The notes under the pieces were generated by a model. That model was not told the DNA's origin. It worked only from the letters and a program-made list of their open reading frames with translations, and ran no database searches. DNA of 64,000 nucleotides from the NCBI RefSeq assembly GCF_001432305.1, contig NZ_KQ483358.1, positions 3,377,200 through 3,441,199 on the forward strand. The letters run 5' to 3'. Shown in pieces: positions 47,542 to 56,335 of this stretch (within the stretch, counting starts at the first letter, position 1; the number at the start of each line of letters is the position of its first letter). The stretch comes from Curvibacter sp. PAE-UM (GTDB taxonomy: Bacteria > Pseudomonadota > Gammaproteobacteria > Burkholderiales > Burkholderiaceae_C). Made by a program: the position numbers and the translations under genes.

Positions 47542-47565
47542 CCCCGGCATCCGGGGCCGGAGCCT

Positions 47566-48204
47566 TCAGGTCTTTTTCTTGCCGAGCCTGGACTCGGTAC
47601 CGCGAGCCAGCCGGCCGATGTTTTCGGCATGCCGATAGATCAGCAGCAATGACATCAGGCTGACGGAAAACAGCAGGGCCCCGTCCATGTACCAGGCCAG
47701 ACCATCACCGAAGATGTAGTACAGCGGCGCGAAGACAGAGGCCACCAGCGCGGCCAGCGAGGAATAGCGGAAGAAGAAGGCGATCAGGATCCAGGTCAGC
47801 AGGGTGGCCAGGCCCAGCGCCCAGTGCACGCCCATCAAAACGCCCAGCGCTGTGGCCACGCCCTTGCCCCCCTCGAAGCGGAAGAACACCGGGTACAGGT
47901 GGCCGAGGAAAGCGCCCAGGCCCACCAGCGCCACCGTGCCGGCTTCCAGTCCGTAAGGCTTGCCGTACCACTGGACCAGGGCCACCGGCAGCCAGCCCTT
48001 GGCGGCGTCGAGCAGCAGGGTGACCACGGCGGCCTTTTTCGAGCCCGAGCGCAGCACGTTGGTCGCCCCGGGGTTCTTGCTGCCATACGTGCGCGGGTCG
48101 TTCAGGCCCAAGACATGGCTGACGATGACGGCGAAGGACAGCGAGCCCAGCAGATAGGCGGCCACCGTGGCCAGGGCGGGATAGGCGACAGACAGGGAAT
48201 CCAA
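47566..48204 (-). CDS. plsY: Glycerol-3-phosphate acyltransferase PlsY
   Basis: A 212-residue membrane acyltransferase that transfers acyl from acyl-phosphate to glycerol-3-phosphate. The motif GSKNPGATNVLR (about 42-53), GHLYPVFFRFEGGKGVATALG, and five hydrophobic segments are characteristic. Length and sequence are typical. It is convergent with the HD-GYP-like gene. Confidence 0.95.
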   Translation of the reverse strand: MDSLSVAYPALATVAAYLLGSLSFAVIVSHVLGLNDPRTYGSKNPGATNVLRSGSKKAAVVTLLLDAAKGWLPVALVQWYGKPYGLEAGTVALVGLGAFLGHLYPVFFRFEGGKGVATALGVLMGVHWALGLATLLTWILIAFFFRYSSLAALVASVFAPLYYIFGDGLAWYMDGALLFSVSLMSLLLIYRHAENIGRLARGTESRLGKKKT

Positions 48205-48263
48205 GACTCTTGCTCCTCGATCGGCCCAAATGCAGCAGGGGCCTGTTTTTTCGGTACAGGCCG

Positions 48264-49643
48264 CTATTCTGCCAGCGCAGCCGGCCTGGAAAACCCGCCC
48301 TTGCGCGACGTCTTGTCGCTGTACATCTGGCCGTCTGCCGCATGCAGCAGCTGGTCCAGGTCGGTGCCGGCCTCCGGGTAGATGGCCACCCCGATGGAAA
48401 CGCCCACCTGGAGTTGATGCCCTTCGAAATCGATGGGCGCCTGGATGGAGCCGCGCAGGCGCTGGGCAATGGTTTCCAGCATGTCCCTGGAAATGTTCTC
48501 CAGCAGCACGATGAGCTCGTCACCACCCCAGCGCGCCACCGTATCATGCTGACGTACGGCCGCCAGCGCCCGGCTGGCCACGGCCATGAGTACGGCATCG
48601 CCGGCCTTGTGGCCATGCAGGTCGTTCACGGTCTTGAAGTCGTCGAGATCCAGAAACAGCAGCGCGCACAGCTGCTCCGGCTGGCGCTGCTGGCGGGAAA
48701 ATGCCATCAGGGCGCGGTCCTCGAAGAGCCGGCGATTGGGCAGGCCCGTCAGGTCGTCGTACATGGCCCGGTGCGCCATCAGGCCACGGTTGCGGATCAG
48801 CATGTAGAGCATGGTCGCGACCAGCAAGCCAGCCGCCGCTGAACCCGTGCGGATCAGCCAGCGCAGCCCGCGGCTGTCGTCGGCCAGGCGCGGGCGCACG
48901 GCAATGGCCCAGCGCCCCCCGGGGATCTCCATCTCCTGCACCAGCACCTCCGGCTGATCGAACAGGCCCAGTGCCCCCCAGACCGCTTCGCCTGTCAGTC
49001 CTTGCGCGTCACGGCCGCGGATCGCAAACTCGTAGCGATCGTCTTCCGATTCGGCCTGTACTGCCCGGAACAGTGAGTCGGAGTCGATCACGGTCGACAG
49101 CAAGCCCCAGTAGCGGCCGTGCAGCATCAACGGCATGCGGTACACCAGTCCCCGGCCACCCTGCACCAGCTCCACCGGCCCGGCCAGCAAGGCCAGGCCG
49201 CTCTGGGCGATCTTCTGGATCATGGGCCATTGGGTCGGCTGATCCGGGTAGTACAAGCCGATCGCCCTTTCATTCCCCAGCAGGGGATAGACATAGAGCA
49301 GGCGGTAGCCAACAGCCACTCCGAAATTCCGGATGTGCCGGTTGCTGCGGTGCAGGACGGCCAGGATGTCCTGGATCTCGCTGGTCTGCATGCTGCTGTT
49401 GCGCACGACCAGATAAGCCCCCAGGCCGCTGTTGAGATAGAGCAAGGCGTTGAGTTCACGCTCCAGGCGCACACGCAGGGTGGTGGCGTAGGACAGCGCC
49501 TCGATATGGCGCTTGTTCAGGCGATCCTGCAACTGGGAGCGCAGGACCACCTCCCCGCCCGCCACCAGCAGGCCGAACACGACGAGCCCACTGGCCAGCG
49601 CCCCGGCCCGTCTGGAGAAAAATGCAAAACCCGGGAATCGCAT
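48264..49643 (-). CDS. Membrane-bound diguanylate cyclase (GGDEF) with CHASE-type sensor region
   Basis: A 459-residue protein with an N-terminal membrane helix (about 14-35), a periplasmic CHASE-like region (about 40-240), a second helix (about 260-280) and a GGDEF domain. The active motif reads GGDEL at about residues 372-376, with the inhibitory RxxD site (RQHD) five residues before it. The DDLTGLPNRRLFEDR segment marks the domain start. GGDEL is an unusual but probably active variant. It makes cyclic-di-GMP in response to an unknown signal. Confidence 0.88.
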   Translation of the reverse strand: MRFPGFAFFSRRAGALASGLVVFGLLVAGGEVVLRSQLQDRLNKRHIEALSYATTLRVRLERELNALLYLNSGLGAYLVVRNSSMQTSEIQDILAVLHRSNRHIRNFGVAVGYRLLYVYPLLGNERAIGLYYPDQPTQWPMIQKIAQSGLALLAGPVELVQGGRGLVYRMPLMLHGRYWGLLSTVIDSDSLFRAVQAESEDDRYEFAIRGRDAQGLTGEAVWGALGLFDQPEVLVQEMEIPGGRWAIAVRPRLADDSRGLRWLIRTGSAAAGLLVATMLYMLIRNRGLMAHRAMYDDLTGLPNRRLFEDRALMAFSRQQRQPEQLCALLFLDLDDFKTVNDLHGHKAGDAVLMAVASRALAAVRQHDTVARWGGDELIVLLENISRDMLETIAQRLRGSIQAPIDFEGHQLQVGVSIGVAIYPEAGTDLDQLLHAADGQMYSDKTSRKGGFSRPAALAE

Positions 49644-49743
49644 GCAACAAACTCCGTTGGCTGATCCATTCTCTCAGAGTCCGTTCATATGCGTGGCGCC
49701 CCGGCTCCCGCGCGGGGCGATGAGATCGCGCAGCGACCGAGCG

Positions 49744-50235
49744 CTACTCGGCCAGCGCACACTGCACCGGTGTGGCCCCCAGCAACTGCACGCAGACCTG
49801 CGGGGCGATGCCCACCAGGTAACCGCGCCGCCCGCCGTTGATCAGGATGCGCGGCAGCGCGAGGATGGTCTCTTCAATGTAGACCGGCATCTCGCGCCGT
49901 GTGCCGAAGGGTGAAGTGCCGCCCACCAGATAACCGCTGTGCCGATTGGCAACCTCGGGCCTGCAGGGCTCCACCGACTTGGCGCCGATCTGCCGCGCCA
50001 GGTTCTTGGTCGAGACCTTGCGGTTGCCGTGCATCAGTACCACCAGCGGCTTCGCATCCTGGTCCTGCATGATCAGCGTCTTCACCACTGTGTACGGGTC
50101 CCAGCCCAGCACCTGCGCGCTGTGCTGCGCGCCGCCATGCTCCAGGTACTCGTACGGGTGCTCGGTGTACTCCACCTTATGCGACTTGAGCAACTGGGTG
50201 GCAGGGGTTTCGGAGACGTGTTCTTTCTTGGCCAT
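49744..50235 (-). CDS. ybaK: Cys-tRNA(Pro) deacylase YbaK/EbsC
   Basis: A 163-residue editing enzyme that removes misacylated cysteine from tRNA-Pro. TPATQLLKSHKVEYTEHPYEY, the Lys in VVKTLIMQ and the GGTSPFGTRREMPVYIEETI motif are diagnostic. Length and start (ATG 50235) fit the family. It lies between the GGDEF gene and the divergent YitT gene, 63 bases away. Confidence 0.94.
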   Translation of the reverse strand: MAKKEHVSETPATQLLKSHKVEYTEHPYEYLEHGGAQHSAQVLGWDPYTVVKTLIMQDQDAKPLVVLMHGNRKVSTKNLARQIGAKSVEPCRPEVANRHSGYLVGGTSPFGTRREMPVYIEETILALPRILINGGRRGYLVGIAPQVCVQLLGATPVQCALAE

Positions 50236-50297
50236 GCGTGAATTTTCCCTCAAGGAAAGGGCCCCGGCGTCACCGGGCAGTGCCACAATTCCGGTGC

Positions 50298-50915
50298 ATG
50301 AACTCGCCCCAAGACACGCCGCCCCTACGCCACAGCAGGGCCGAGGATGCTCTGGCCCTGCTCTCGGGCACGGCACTGATCGCCCTGGCGGTGGCGCTGT
50401 TCCAGCATGCGCAGCTGCTCAGCGGCGGCACGGCCGGCATCGCCTTCCTGCTGCACTACGGCACGGGCTGGGGTTTCGGGCCGGTGTTCTTCGTGCTCAA
50501 CCTGCCCTTCTATGTGCTGGCCTGGCGTCGTCTGGACCGGGCCTTCCTCGTCAAGACCATGATCGCCGTGGCCTTGCTCTCGGTGCTGAGCGAACTCACG
50601 CCCCACTTCATCACTTTCGAACAGGTACAGCCGCTTTACGCGGCCCTGGTGGGGGGCGTGCTGCTGGGCGTGGGCTTTCTGATCCTGTTCCGCCACCGCG
50701 CCAGCCTGGGCGGCGTGGGCATCCTGGCCTTCTGGCTGCAGGAGACCCGGGGCTGGCGTGCCGGCCACGTGCAAATGGCCGTGGATACGCTCATACTTCT
50801 GCTGGCGCTGGCCACCGCACCGCTGCCGCAGGTGGCCCTGTCCGTGGCCGGAGCCGTGGTGCTGAACCTCACGCTGGCCATCAACCACCGCGCCGGCCGC
50901 TACATGGCCAACTGA
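50298..50915 (+). CDS. YitT family membrane protein
   Basis: A 205-residue integral membrane protein with five hydrophobic segments and the YitT pattern (LLSGGTAGIAFLLHYGTGWGFGPVFFVLNLPFYVLA, then RASLGGVGILAFWLQ). It lacks the cytoplasmic DUF2179 domain found in some relatives. Function unknown, with a proposed transport role for the family. The ATG at 50298 is chosen because the upstream extension is not family-like. It is followed 21 bases later by the aldehyde dehydrogenase gene. Confidence 0.88.
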   Translation: MNSPQDTPPLRHSRAEDALALLSGTALIALAVALFQHAQLLSGGTAGIAFLLHYGTGWGFGPVFFVLNLPFYVLAWRRLDRAFLVKTMIAVALLSVLSELTPHFITFEQVQPLYAALVGGVLLGVGFLILFRHRASLGGVGILAFWLQETRGWRAGHVQMAVDTLILLLALATAPLPQVALSVAGAVVLNLTLAINHRAGRYMAN

Positions 50916-50936
50916 AGAAAAACAAGGAGAGTGACG

Positions 50937-52373
50937 ATGAATGCTGTCAATGATTCCGCCGGTGCGCTGGTACACACCATGCTGGAAGCCGCCCTCAAGC
51001 GCCAGCGCGCCGCCTACCTCGCCAACCCGGAGCCTGACTATGAAAGCCGCTGCTCCGACCTGCGCAAGCTCGAGCGCTTCGTGCGCGAGCACCAGGACGC
51101 CATCTGCGATGCCATCAGCGCCGACTACGGCAACCGCTCGCGCCACGAGACTCTCCTGACCGAAATCATGCCGGTGCTCAAGGGCATCCACCACACGCTC
51201 AAACGACTCAAGCGCTGGATGAAGCCGCAACGCCGTGGCATCGACCGCATGGCTTTCGGCCTGGCCAGCAACCGCGTGATCCCGCAGCCGCTGGGCGTGG
51301 TGGGCGTCATCGTGCCCTGGAACTTCCCGCTCAATCTCAGCCTGCTCCCGCTGGCCGCCATCCTCGCCGCCGGCAACCGAGCCATGGTCAAGATGAGCGA
51401 AAACTCGCGCCACCTCGCGAAGCTGCTGGTCAAGGAAATACCCGACTACTTCCCCGAGGAGAAGCTGCAGTTCTTCGACGAAACAGGTGGTGTCGGCGTG
51501 GAGTTTTCCAAACTACCCTTCGACCACCTGCTGTTCACGGGTTCGGGCCAGACCGGCCGCGCCGTCATGGCCGCGGCCGCACAGAACCTGTGCCCGGTCA
51601 CGCTGGAACTGGGCGGCAAGTCGCCCGCCATCGTGTGCGAGGACTTTCCGATGCGCACGGCCGCCGAGCGCCTGCTCTACGTCAAGTACCTCAACGCCGG
51701 CCAGATCTGCACCACGGTGGACCACGTGTTCGTGCCGGACCGGAAAATCAAGGAATTCGTGCGCCTGGCCCAAGAGATCATGCCCAAGCGCTATCCGAAG
51801 CTGGACTCGCCGGACTACACGTCCATCATCGACGACATCGCCTACGCGCGCCTGCTGCATGCGCTGGACGATGCCAAACAGCGCGGCGCCCAGGTGATCC
51901 CGCTGATCCCCGGCAAACCCTTCGATGCCAAGCTGCGCAAGATCGCGCCGCACCTCGTTCTGGACGCGCCCGCCGACTGCCTGCTGATGCAGCGCGAGAT
52001 CTTCGGCCCCATCCTGCCGGTGATCAGCTACGAAGACCTGGAAGACGATGTGATCAAGCGCATCAACGCCGGAGCGCGCCCGCTGGCACTCTACCCCTTC
52101 ACCAATGACAAGGCCGTGCAGGCGCAGTTGCTCACACGCGTGATGTCGGGCGGTGTGTCCATCAACGACGCGCTCTTCCATGTGGGCCAGGAAGAACTGC
52201 CCTTCGGCGGCGTGGGCGCCTCGGGCATGGGCCACTACCACGGCCATGAGGGTTTCCTGACCTTCTCCAAGCTGCGTCCTGTCTTCAAGCAGGCCCGCTT
52301 CTCCACCGCCAGGCTGCTGGCACCGCCCTACGGGCCGCTGACGGACAAGCTGCTGAAGTTCCTGCTGAAGTAG
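50937..52373 (+). CDS. Coniferyl-aldehyde dehydrogenase-type ALDH
   Basis: A 478-residue aldehyde dehydrogenase. The catalytic Cys258 lies in NAGQICTTVDHV and the general base Glu224 in LELGGKSP. The N-terminal RCSDLRKLERFV and IPQPLGVVGVIVPWNFPLNLSL segments are typical of the coniferyl-aldehyde dehydrogenase group. It oxidises aromatic or aliphatic aldehydes with NAD(P). AAGGAGA precedes an in-frame GTG at 50931 and the ATG at 50937; I used the ATG. Confidence 0.9.
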   Translation: MNAVNDSAGALVHTMLEAALKRQRAAYLANPEPDYESRCSDLRKLERFVREHQDAICDAISADYGNRSRHETLLTEIMPVLKGIHHTLKRLKRWMKPQRRGIDRMAFGLASNRVIPQPLGVVGVIVPWNFPLNLSLLPLAAILAAGNRAMVKMSENSRHLAKLLVKEIPDYFPEEKLQFFDETGGVGVEFSKLPFDHLLFTGSGQTGRAVMAAAAQNLCPVTLELGGKSPAIVCEDFPMRTAAERLLYVKYLNAGQICTTVDHVFVPDRKIKEFVRLAQEIMPKRYPKLDSPDYTSIIDDIAYARLLHALDDAKQRGAQVIPLIPGKPFDAKLRKIAPHLVLDAPADCLLMQREIFGPILPVISYEDLEDDVIKRINAGARPLALYPFTNDKAVQAQLLTRVMSGGVSINDALFHVGQEELPFGGVGASGMGHYHGHEGFLTFSKLRPVFKQARFSTARLLAPPYGPLTDKLLKFLLK

Positions 52374-52401
52374 GCAAGTGCGGCGTGAGTCGCCGCCGGG
52401 C

Positions 52402-52467
52402 CGCCCCAAGGCGACGAGGGCCCCCAGTGGGGGCAGCGGCGACACGCAGTGCGCAAGCGTGGGGGCG
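52402..52467. repeat. Three-way-junction intergenic repeat
   Basis: CGCCCC (52402-52407) pairs with GGGGCG (52462-52467), enclosing two hairpins: GCCCCC/GGGGGC with loop AGT (52420-52434) and CACGC/GCGTG with loop AGTGCGCAA (52443-52461). It lies between convergent genes. A similar GC-rich repeat occurs at gene ends in many Comamonadaceae genomes. No T-run follows, so it is not a classical terminator. Confidence 0.6.
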
Positions 52468-52475
52468 TCCTAGTT

Positions 52476-53540
52476 CTAGACGGCGGGGTCTCGCATCTCC
52501 TTGCGGATCGCGTCGATGGCCTTGAGCAGTTCGGGGCTCAGCGTGGTGCCCCAGGCGTTGAGATCCTCGTCCAGCTGCGCGAGGGAGGTCACGCCGATGA
52601 TGGTGCTGGTGACCTGCCACTTGGTGTAGCAGAAGGCCAGGGCCATCTGGGTGGGCGTGAGGCCATGCTCGCGCGCCAGTGCGTTGTAACGACGCGCGGC
52701 GTCCAGCGCCTCGGCACGACCCCAGCGCTGCTTGCGCACGCTCTCGAACTTGGCAATGCGGCCTTCTGGTGCATCGGAACCCAGGAAACCGCTGCTGTCG
52801 TACTTGCCGGTCAGCAGGCCGAAACCCAGGGGCGAATAGGCCAGCAGCGAGACGCCCAGGCGGTGCAGGGTTTCGTCCAGCGCGTTTTCGACCGTGCGGT
52901 TCACCAGGCAGTAGGGGTTCTGCACCGTGGCCACGCGCGGCAGGCCGTGCTGCTCGGCCAGACGCACGAACTCGTGCACACCGTAGGGTGACTCATTCGA
53001 CAGGCCGATCGCCCGAACCTTGCCCGCCTTCACCAGCTTGCCCAGGGCCTCCAGCTGCTCGTGGATGGACGTGACCGCAGGATCGTCCTTGGACGGGTCG
53101 AAGTACATCTGGCCGAACATGGGCACGTGACGCACCGGCCAGTGGATCTGGTAGAGGTCGATGACGTCGGTCTTCAGGCGCTTGAGGCTGTCGTCGCAGG
53201 CGGCCAGGATGTCGGTCGGCGTCAGATTGCTGCTGCCGCCACGCACCCAGGGCATGCCACGCGAGGGACCGGCCACCTTGGTGGCCACCACCATCTTCTG
53301 GCGCGCGCCGGGACGGCTGGCGAACCAGTTGCCGATGATCTTCTCGGTGGCGTTGTAGGTCTCGGCCTTGGTAGGCACCGAGTAGATCTCCGCCGTATCC
53401 AGGAAGTTGATGCCGCGCTCCAGTGCGCGGTCCAGGATGGCGTGGGCGGCGGCCTCGCCGACCTGTTCGCCGAAGGTCATGGTGCCCAAGCAGATGGGGG
53501 TGACGTGCAGATCGCTCTGGCCGAGTCGGACGTTTTTCAT
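52476..53540 (-). CDS. Aldo/keto reductase (Tas-type)
   Basis: A 354-residue NADPH-dependent oxidoreductase of the AKR superfamily. The catalytic tetrad is represented by Asp and Tyr in LDTAEIYS, Lys in VVATKV and His in YQIHWP. The long form and the TKAETYN-like insert point to the Tas group. The substrate is unknown. I chose ATG 53540 over 53570 because the family starts at KNVRLGQSDLHVT. Confidence 0.9.
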   Translation of the reverse strand: MKNVRLGQSDLHVTPICLGTMTFGEQVGEAAAHAILDRALERGINFLDTAEIYSVPTKAETYNATEKIIGNWFASRPGARQKMVVATKVAGPSRGMPWVRGGSSNLTPTDILAACDDSLKRLKTDVIDLYQIHWPVRHVPMFGQMYFDPSKDDPAVTSIHEQLEALGKLVKAGKVRAIGLSNESPYGVHEFVRLAEQHGLPRVATVQNPYCLVNRTVENALDETLHRLGVSLLAYSPLGFGLLTGKYDSSGFLGSDAPEGRIAKFESVRKQRWGRAEALDAARRYNALAREHGLTPTQMALAFCYTKWQVTSTIIGVTSLAQLDEDLNAWGTTLSPELLKAIDAIRKEMRDPAV

Positions 53541-53580
53541 GGGAGTCAGGTTTTGGGTTGGTGTCGGCAAAGGCGCGAGT

Positions 53581-55377
53581 TTACGCAGTGGGCAATGTCC
53601 CTGCCTGTCGCGCGCGTTCCTCCTCGAGCAAGCGCAGCACGCGACGCTGCACCTTGCCCGTGGTCGTCATGGGCAAGGCATCGAGAAACTCGATCTCCTT
53701 GGGGTATTCGTAGGGCGCCAGCTGGCCCTTCACGTGCCGCTGCAGGTCGATCATCAGGCGCCGCTCCCACTCGTTGCGCGAGACGGGCTCGTCGCCCCGC
53801 TCGGCTGCGGCCTCCACCGTCAACACGACATAGGCCTTCACCAGCGCGCCACGCTCGGCGTCGGGCTTGGGCACGACCGCGGCATTGGCCACGGCCGGGT
53901 GCTTGATCAGACAGTTCTCGATCTCCCCCGGGCCGATGCGGTAGCCAGCAGCCTTGAACATGTCATCGGCGCGGCCCTGGTACCAGAGGTAGCCATCGGG
54001 GTCACGCAGGGCGAGGTCACCGGTGCGGCACCAGTCGCCGGTGTACTTATCGCGGGTGTCCGCCTCGTTTTTCCAGTAGCCGAGGAAGAAGATCGGGTCC
54101 GGATCACCATGCACGTCCAGGCGGTGGATCGCCACCTCGCCAAGCGTGCCGCTGGCGCACTCGCGCCCCTGCTCGTCGATCACCGCCACCCGGTGGCCCG
54201 GATAGCCCTTGCCCATGCTGCCGGGCTTGGCCGGGTAAAAGATCGAGCAGTTGCCGACGATGTAGTTCACCTCGGTCTGGCCGAACATCTCGTTCACCGT
54301 CACGCCCAGTTCCTTCTGGCAATAGCCGAACACGGCATCGCCCACCGCCTCGCCCGCGCTCATGATGGCCCGCAGCCTGAGCTTGAAGAACTTCTTCGGC
54401 TGCGGGAAGGCCTTCATCATGGCCTTGAGCGCCGTGGGGAAGAGGAAGGTGTGCGTGATCTCGTATTTCTGCAGCAGTTCGAAGGCAGCCTGCGGACTGA
54501 AACGGCCGTTCCAGGCCACGATGGGACGGCCAAAGTAGAGACTGGGCAGCAGGGCGTCCATCAGACCGCCCGTCCAGCTCCAGTCTGCGGGGCTCCAGAA
54601 AACGCTGGGCGTTTTGGGCTGCGGCAGTTTTGTCAACGGCCCCCGGTCCTGCGGGTCGAAGCCGAACCAGTTCTGGCTGCAGACGAAACCCGTCAGGTTG
54701 CCGATCAGCGCGCGATGCGGGATCAGTGCGCCCTTGGGGTTGCCCGTGGTGCCGCTGGTGTAGATCAGCACGGCCGGGTCGTCGGCGCGTGTGCGCACCG
54801 GGTCGAACTCGGGCGGGTGCTGCGCCAGCAGGGCAGCGTAATCCAGATCGGCCATGCCGGCCGCGCCGCCACCGGCGTCTCCGCCGGCGCTGGAGCCCAC
54901 ACCGATCACGTGGCGCAGCGCTTCGCACTCACCCCGGATGTTCTGGATGTTGACGATGGCCGCGTCGTCGCAGATCAGGACCGAGGCCGCGCTGTCGTTC
55001 AGGCGGAATTCCAGTGCCTCGGGGCCGAACAGGGTGGACAGCGGCATGGCCACCGCGCCCAGCTGCAGCACGGCCATGTAGGCCACGGCGGTCTCGAAAC
55101 GCTGCGGCAGCACGATGGCCACGCGGTCGCCCTGGCGCACCCGCAACTGGGCCAAGGCATTCGACAGGCGGTTGGCCTGGTGCTGCAGTTCGGCGTAGCT
55201 GTGCGCGCGCGGCTGCAGGCCGGGCCCGTCGGCATGGATGGCGATGCGCTGGCCGGCATCGGCCGCCCGTGCCCAGCGCCGGCTGCAGACCTCTGCAATG
55301 TTGAATTCATCCGGCACCAGCCAGCGAAATTCGCCGTGCAAAGACGCATAGTTGTCCCGGTCTTGACTGCTTGCCAT
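53581..55377 (-). CDS. AMP-dependent acyl-CoA synthetase
   Basis: A 598-residue acyl-CoA ligase of the ANL superfamily. The P-loop is LIYTSGTTGNPKGA, the A5-type motif is NEMFGQTEVNY, and the acyl-activating C-terminal motif is GDWCRTGDL with LPMTTTGKVQRRVLR supplying the catalytic Lys. It is closest to medium-chain and acetyl/propionyl-type ligases that lack ACS-specific loops. The substrate is open. Its start is 25 bases from the start of the divergent hydrolase gene. Confidence 0.9.
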   Translation of the reverse strand: MASSQDRDNYASLHGEFRWLVPDEFNIAEVCSRRWARAADAGQRIAIHADGPGLQPRAHSYAELQHQANRLSNALAQLRVRQGDRVAIVLPQRFETAVAYMAVLQLGAVAMPLSTLFGPEALEFRLNDSAASVLICDDAAIVNIQNIRGECEALRHVIGVGSSAGGDAGGGAAGMADLDYAALLAQHPPEFDPVRTRADDPAVLIYTSGTTGNPKGALIPHRALIGNLTGFVCSQNWFGFDPQDRGPLTKLPQPKTPSVFWSPADWSWTGGLMDALLPSLYFGRPIVAWNGRFSPQAAFELLQKYEITHTFLFPTALKAMMKAFPQPKKFFKLRLRAIMSAGEAVGDAVFGYCQKELGVTVNEMFGQTEVNYIVGNCSIFYPAKPGSMGKGYPGHRVAVIDEQGRECASGTLGEVAIHRLDVHGDPDPIFFLGYWKNEADTRDKYTGDWCRTGDLALRDPDGYLWYQGRADDMFKAAGYRIGPGEIENCLIKHPAVANAAVVPKPDAERGALVKAYVVLTVEAAAERGDEPVSRNEWERRLMIDLQRHVKGQLAPYEYPKEIEFLDALPMTTTGKVQRRVLRLLEEERARQAGTLPTA

Positions 55378-55402
55378 GTGATGTCTCCGTATGATTGGAT
55401 AA

Positions 55403-56320
55403 ATGTACCAAGTCCGACGTCCCGCCCACAGCGAATTTACCCCTGTACGCAACCTGAAGTACCACGTCCTGCAATGGGGTGAGGCCAAATCTGCCCTGCC
55501 CCCGCTGGTGCTGATGCACGGCTGGATGGACGTGGCCGCGTCCTGGCAGTTCATGGTGGACGCCTTCAGCCCCAGCTTCATGCAGGGCCGCACCATCATC
55601 GCAGCCGACTGGCGCGGTTTCGGGCTGACTGAGTGCCCGGGGCACGACAACTACTGGTTCCCTGATTACCTGGCCGATCTCGATGGCTTGCTCGACCACT
55701 ACGCCGGCGAGCAGCCCGTGGACCTGGTGGGCCACAGCATGGGCGGCAACGTGGTCATGCTCTACGCCGGTGCCCGCCCCCAGCGCATCCGCCGCCTGGT
55801 CAACCTGGAAGGTTTCGGCATGCCGGCCAGCAAGCCAGAAAAAGCCCCCAAGCGTTATGCCCAGTGGATGGACGAGCTCAAAAGCCTGCACTGCGGCGAA
55901 CTGGCCCTGAAAAGCTATGACGATGCCGCCGGCGTGGCGCGTCGCCTCATGAAGACCAACCCGCGCCTGGGCGAGGACAAGGCGCAGTGGCTGGCGCGGC
56001 ACTGGGCGCGGCCCAATGTCCTGGGAAAATGGGAAATCCTGGGCGACGCCGCGCACAAGATCGTCAACGCCCAGCTTTACCGGGTGGACGAAGTGCTGGC
56101 CGCCTTTGCCGCCATCACGGCGCCCGTGCTGTCGGTGGAAGCGAGCCACAACCAGATGGAGCAGTGGTGGGAGGGTAAATACACCCTGGCCGAATTCCAC
56201 GAGCGTCTGAAAAGCGTGCCCCAGCTGCAGCAGGCCCTGATCGAGGACGCCGGCCACATGCTGCACCACGACCAGCCCGAGCAGTTGGCTAGACTCATCG
56301 AAAACTTCCTGGCCGGCTAA
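55403..56320 (+). CDS. Alpha/beta hydrolase
   Basis: A 305-residue hydrolase of the alpha/beta fold. The nucleophile elbow is GHSMGGN (Ser112), the oxyanion region is LMHGWMD and the catalytic His is in EDAGHMLHHDQP. The lid region is helical and long. No signal peptide, so it is cytoplasmic. The substrate is unknown (esterase, epoxide hydrolase or similar). It is divergent from the acyl-CoA ligase and a barrel-like gene follows 15 bases downstream. Confidence 0.88.
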   Translation: MYQVRRPAHSEFTPVRNLKYHVLQWGEAKSALPPLVLMHGWMDVAASWQFMVDAFSPSFMQGRTIIAADWRGFGLTECPGHDNYWFPDYLADLDGLLDHYAGEQPVDLVGHSMGGNVVMLYAGARPQRIRRLVNLEGFGMPASKPEKAPKRYAQWMDELKSLHCGELALKSYDDAAGVARRLMKTNPRLGEDKAQWLARHWARPNVLGKWEILGDAAHKIVNAQLYRVDEVLAAFAAITAPVLSVEASHNQMEQWWEGKYTLAEFHERLKSVPQLQQALIEDAGHMLHHDQPEQLARLIENFLAG

Positions 56321-56335
56321 GGCCTCTCCCGTCTC

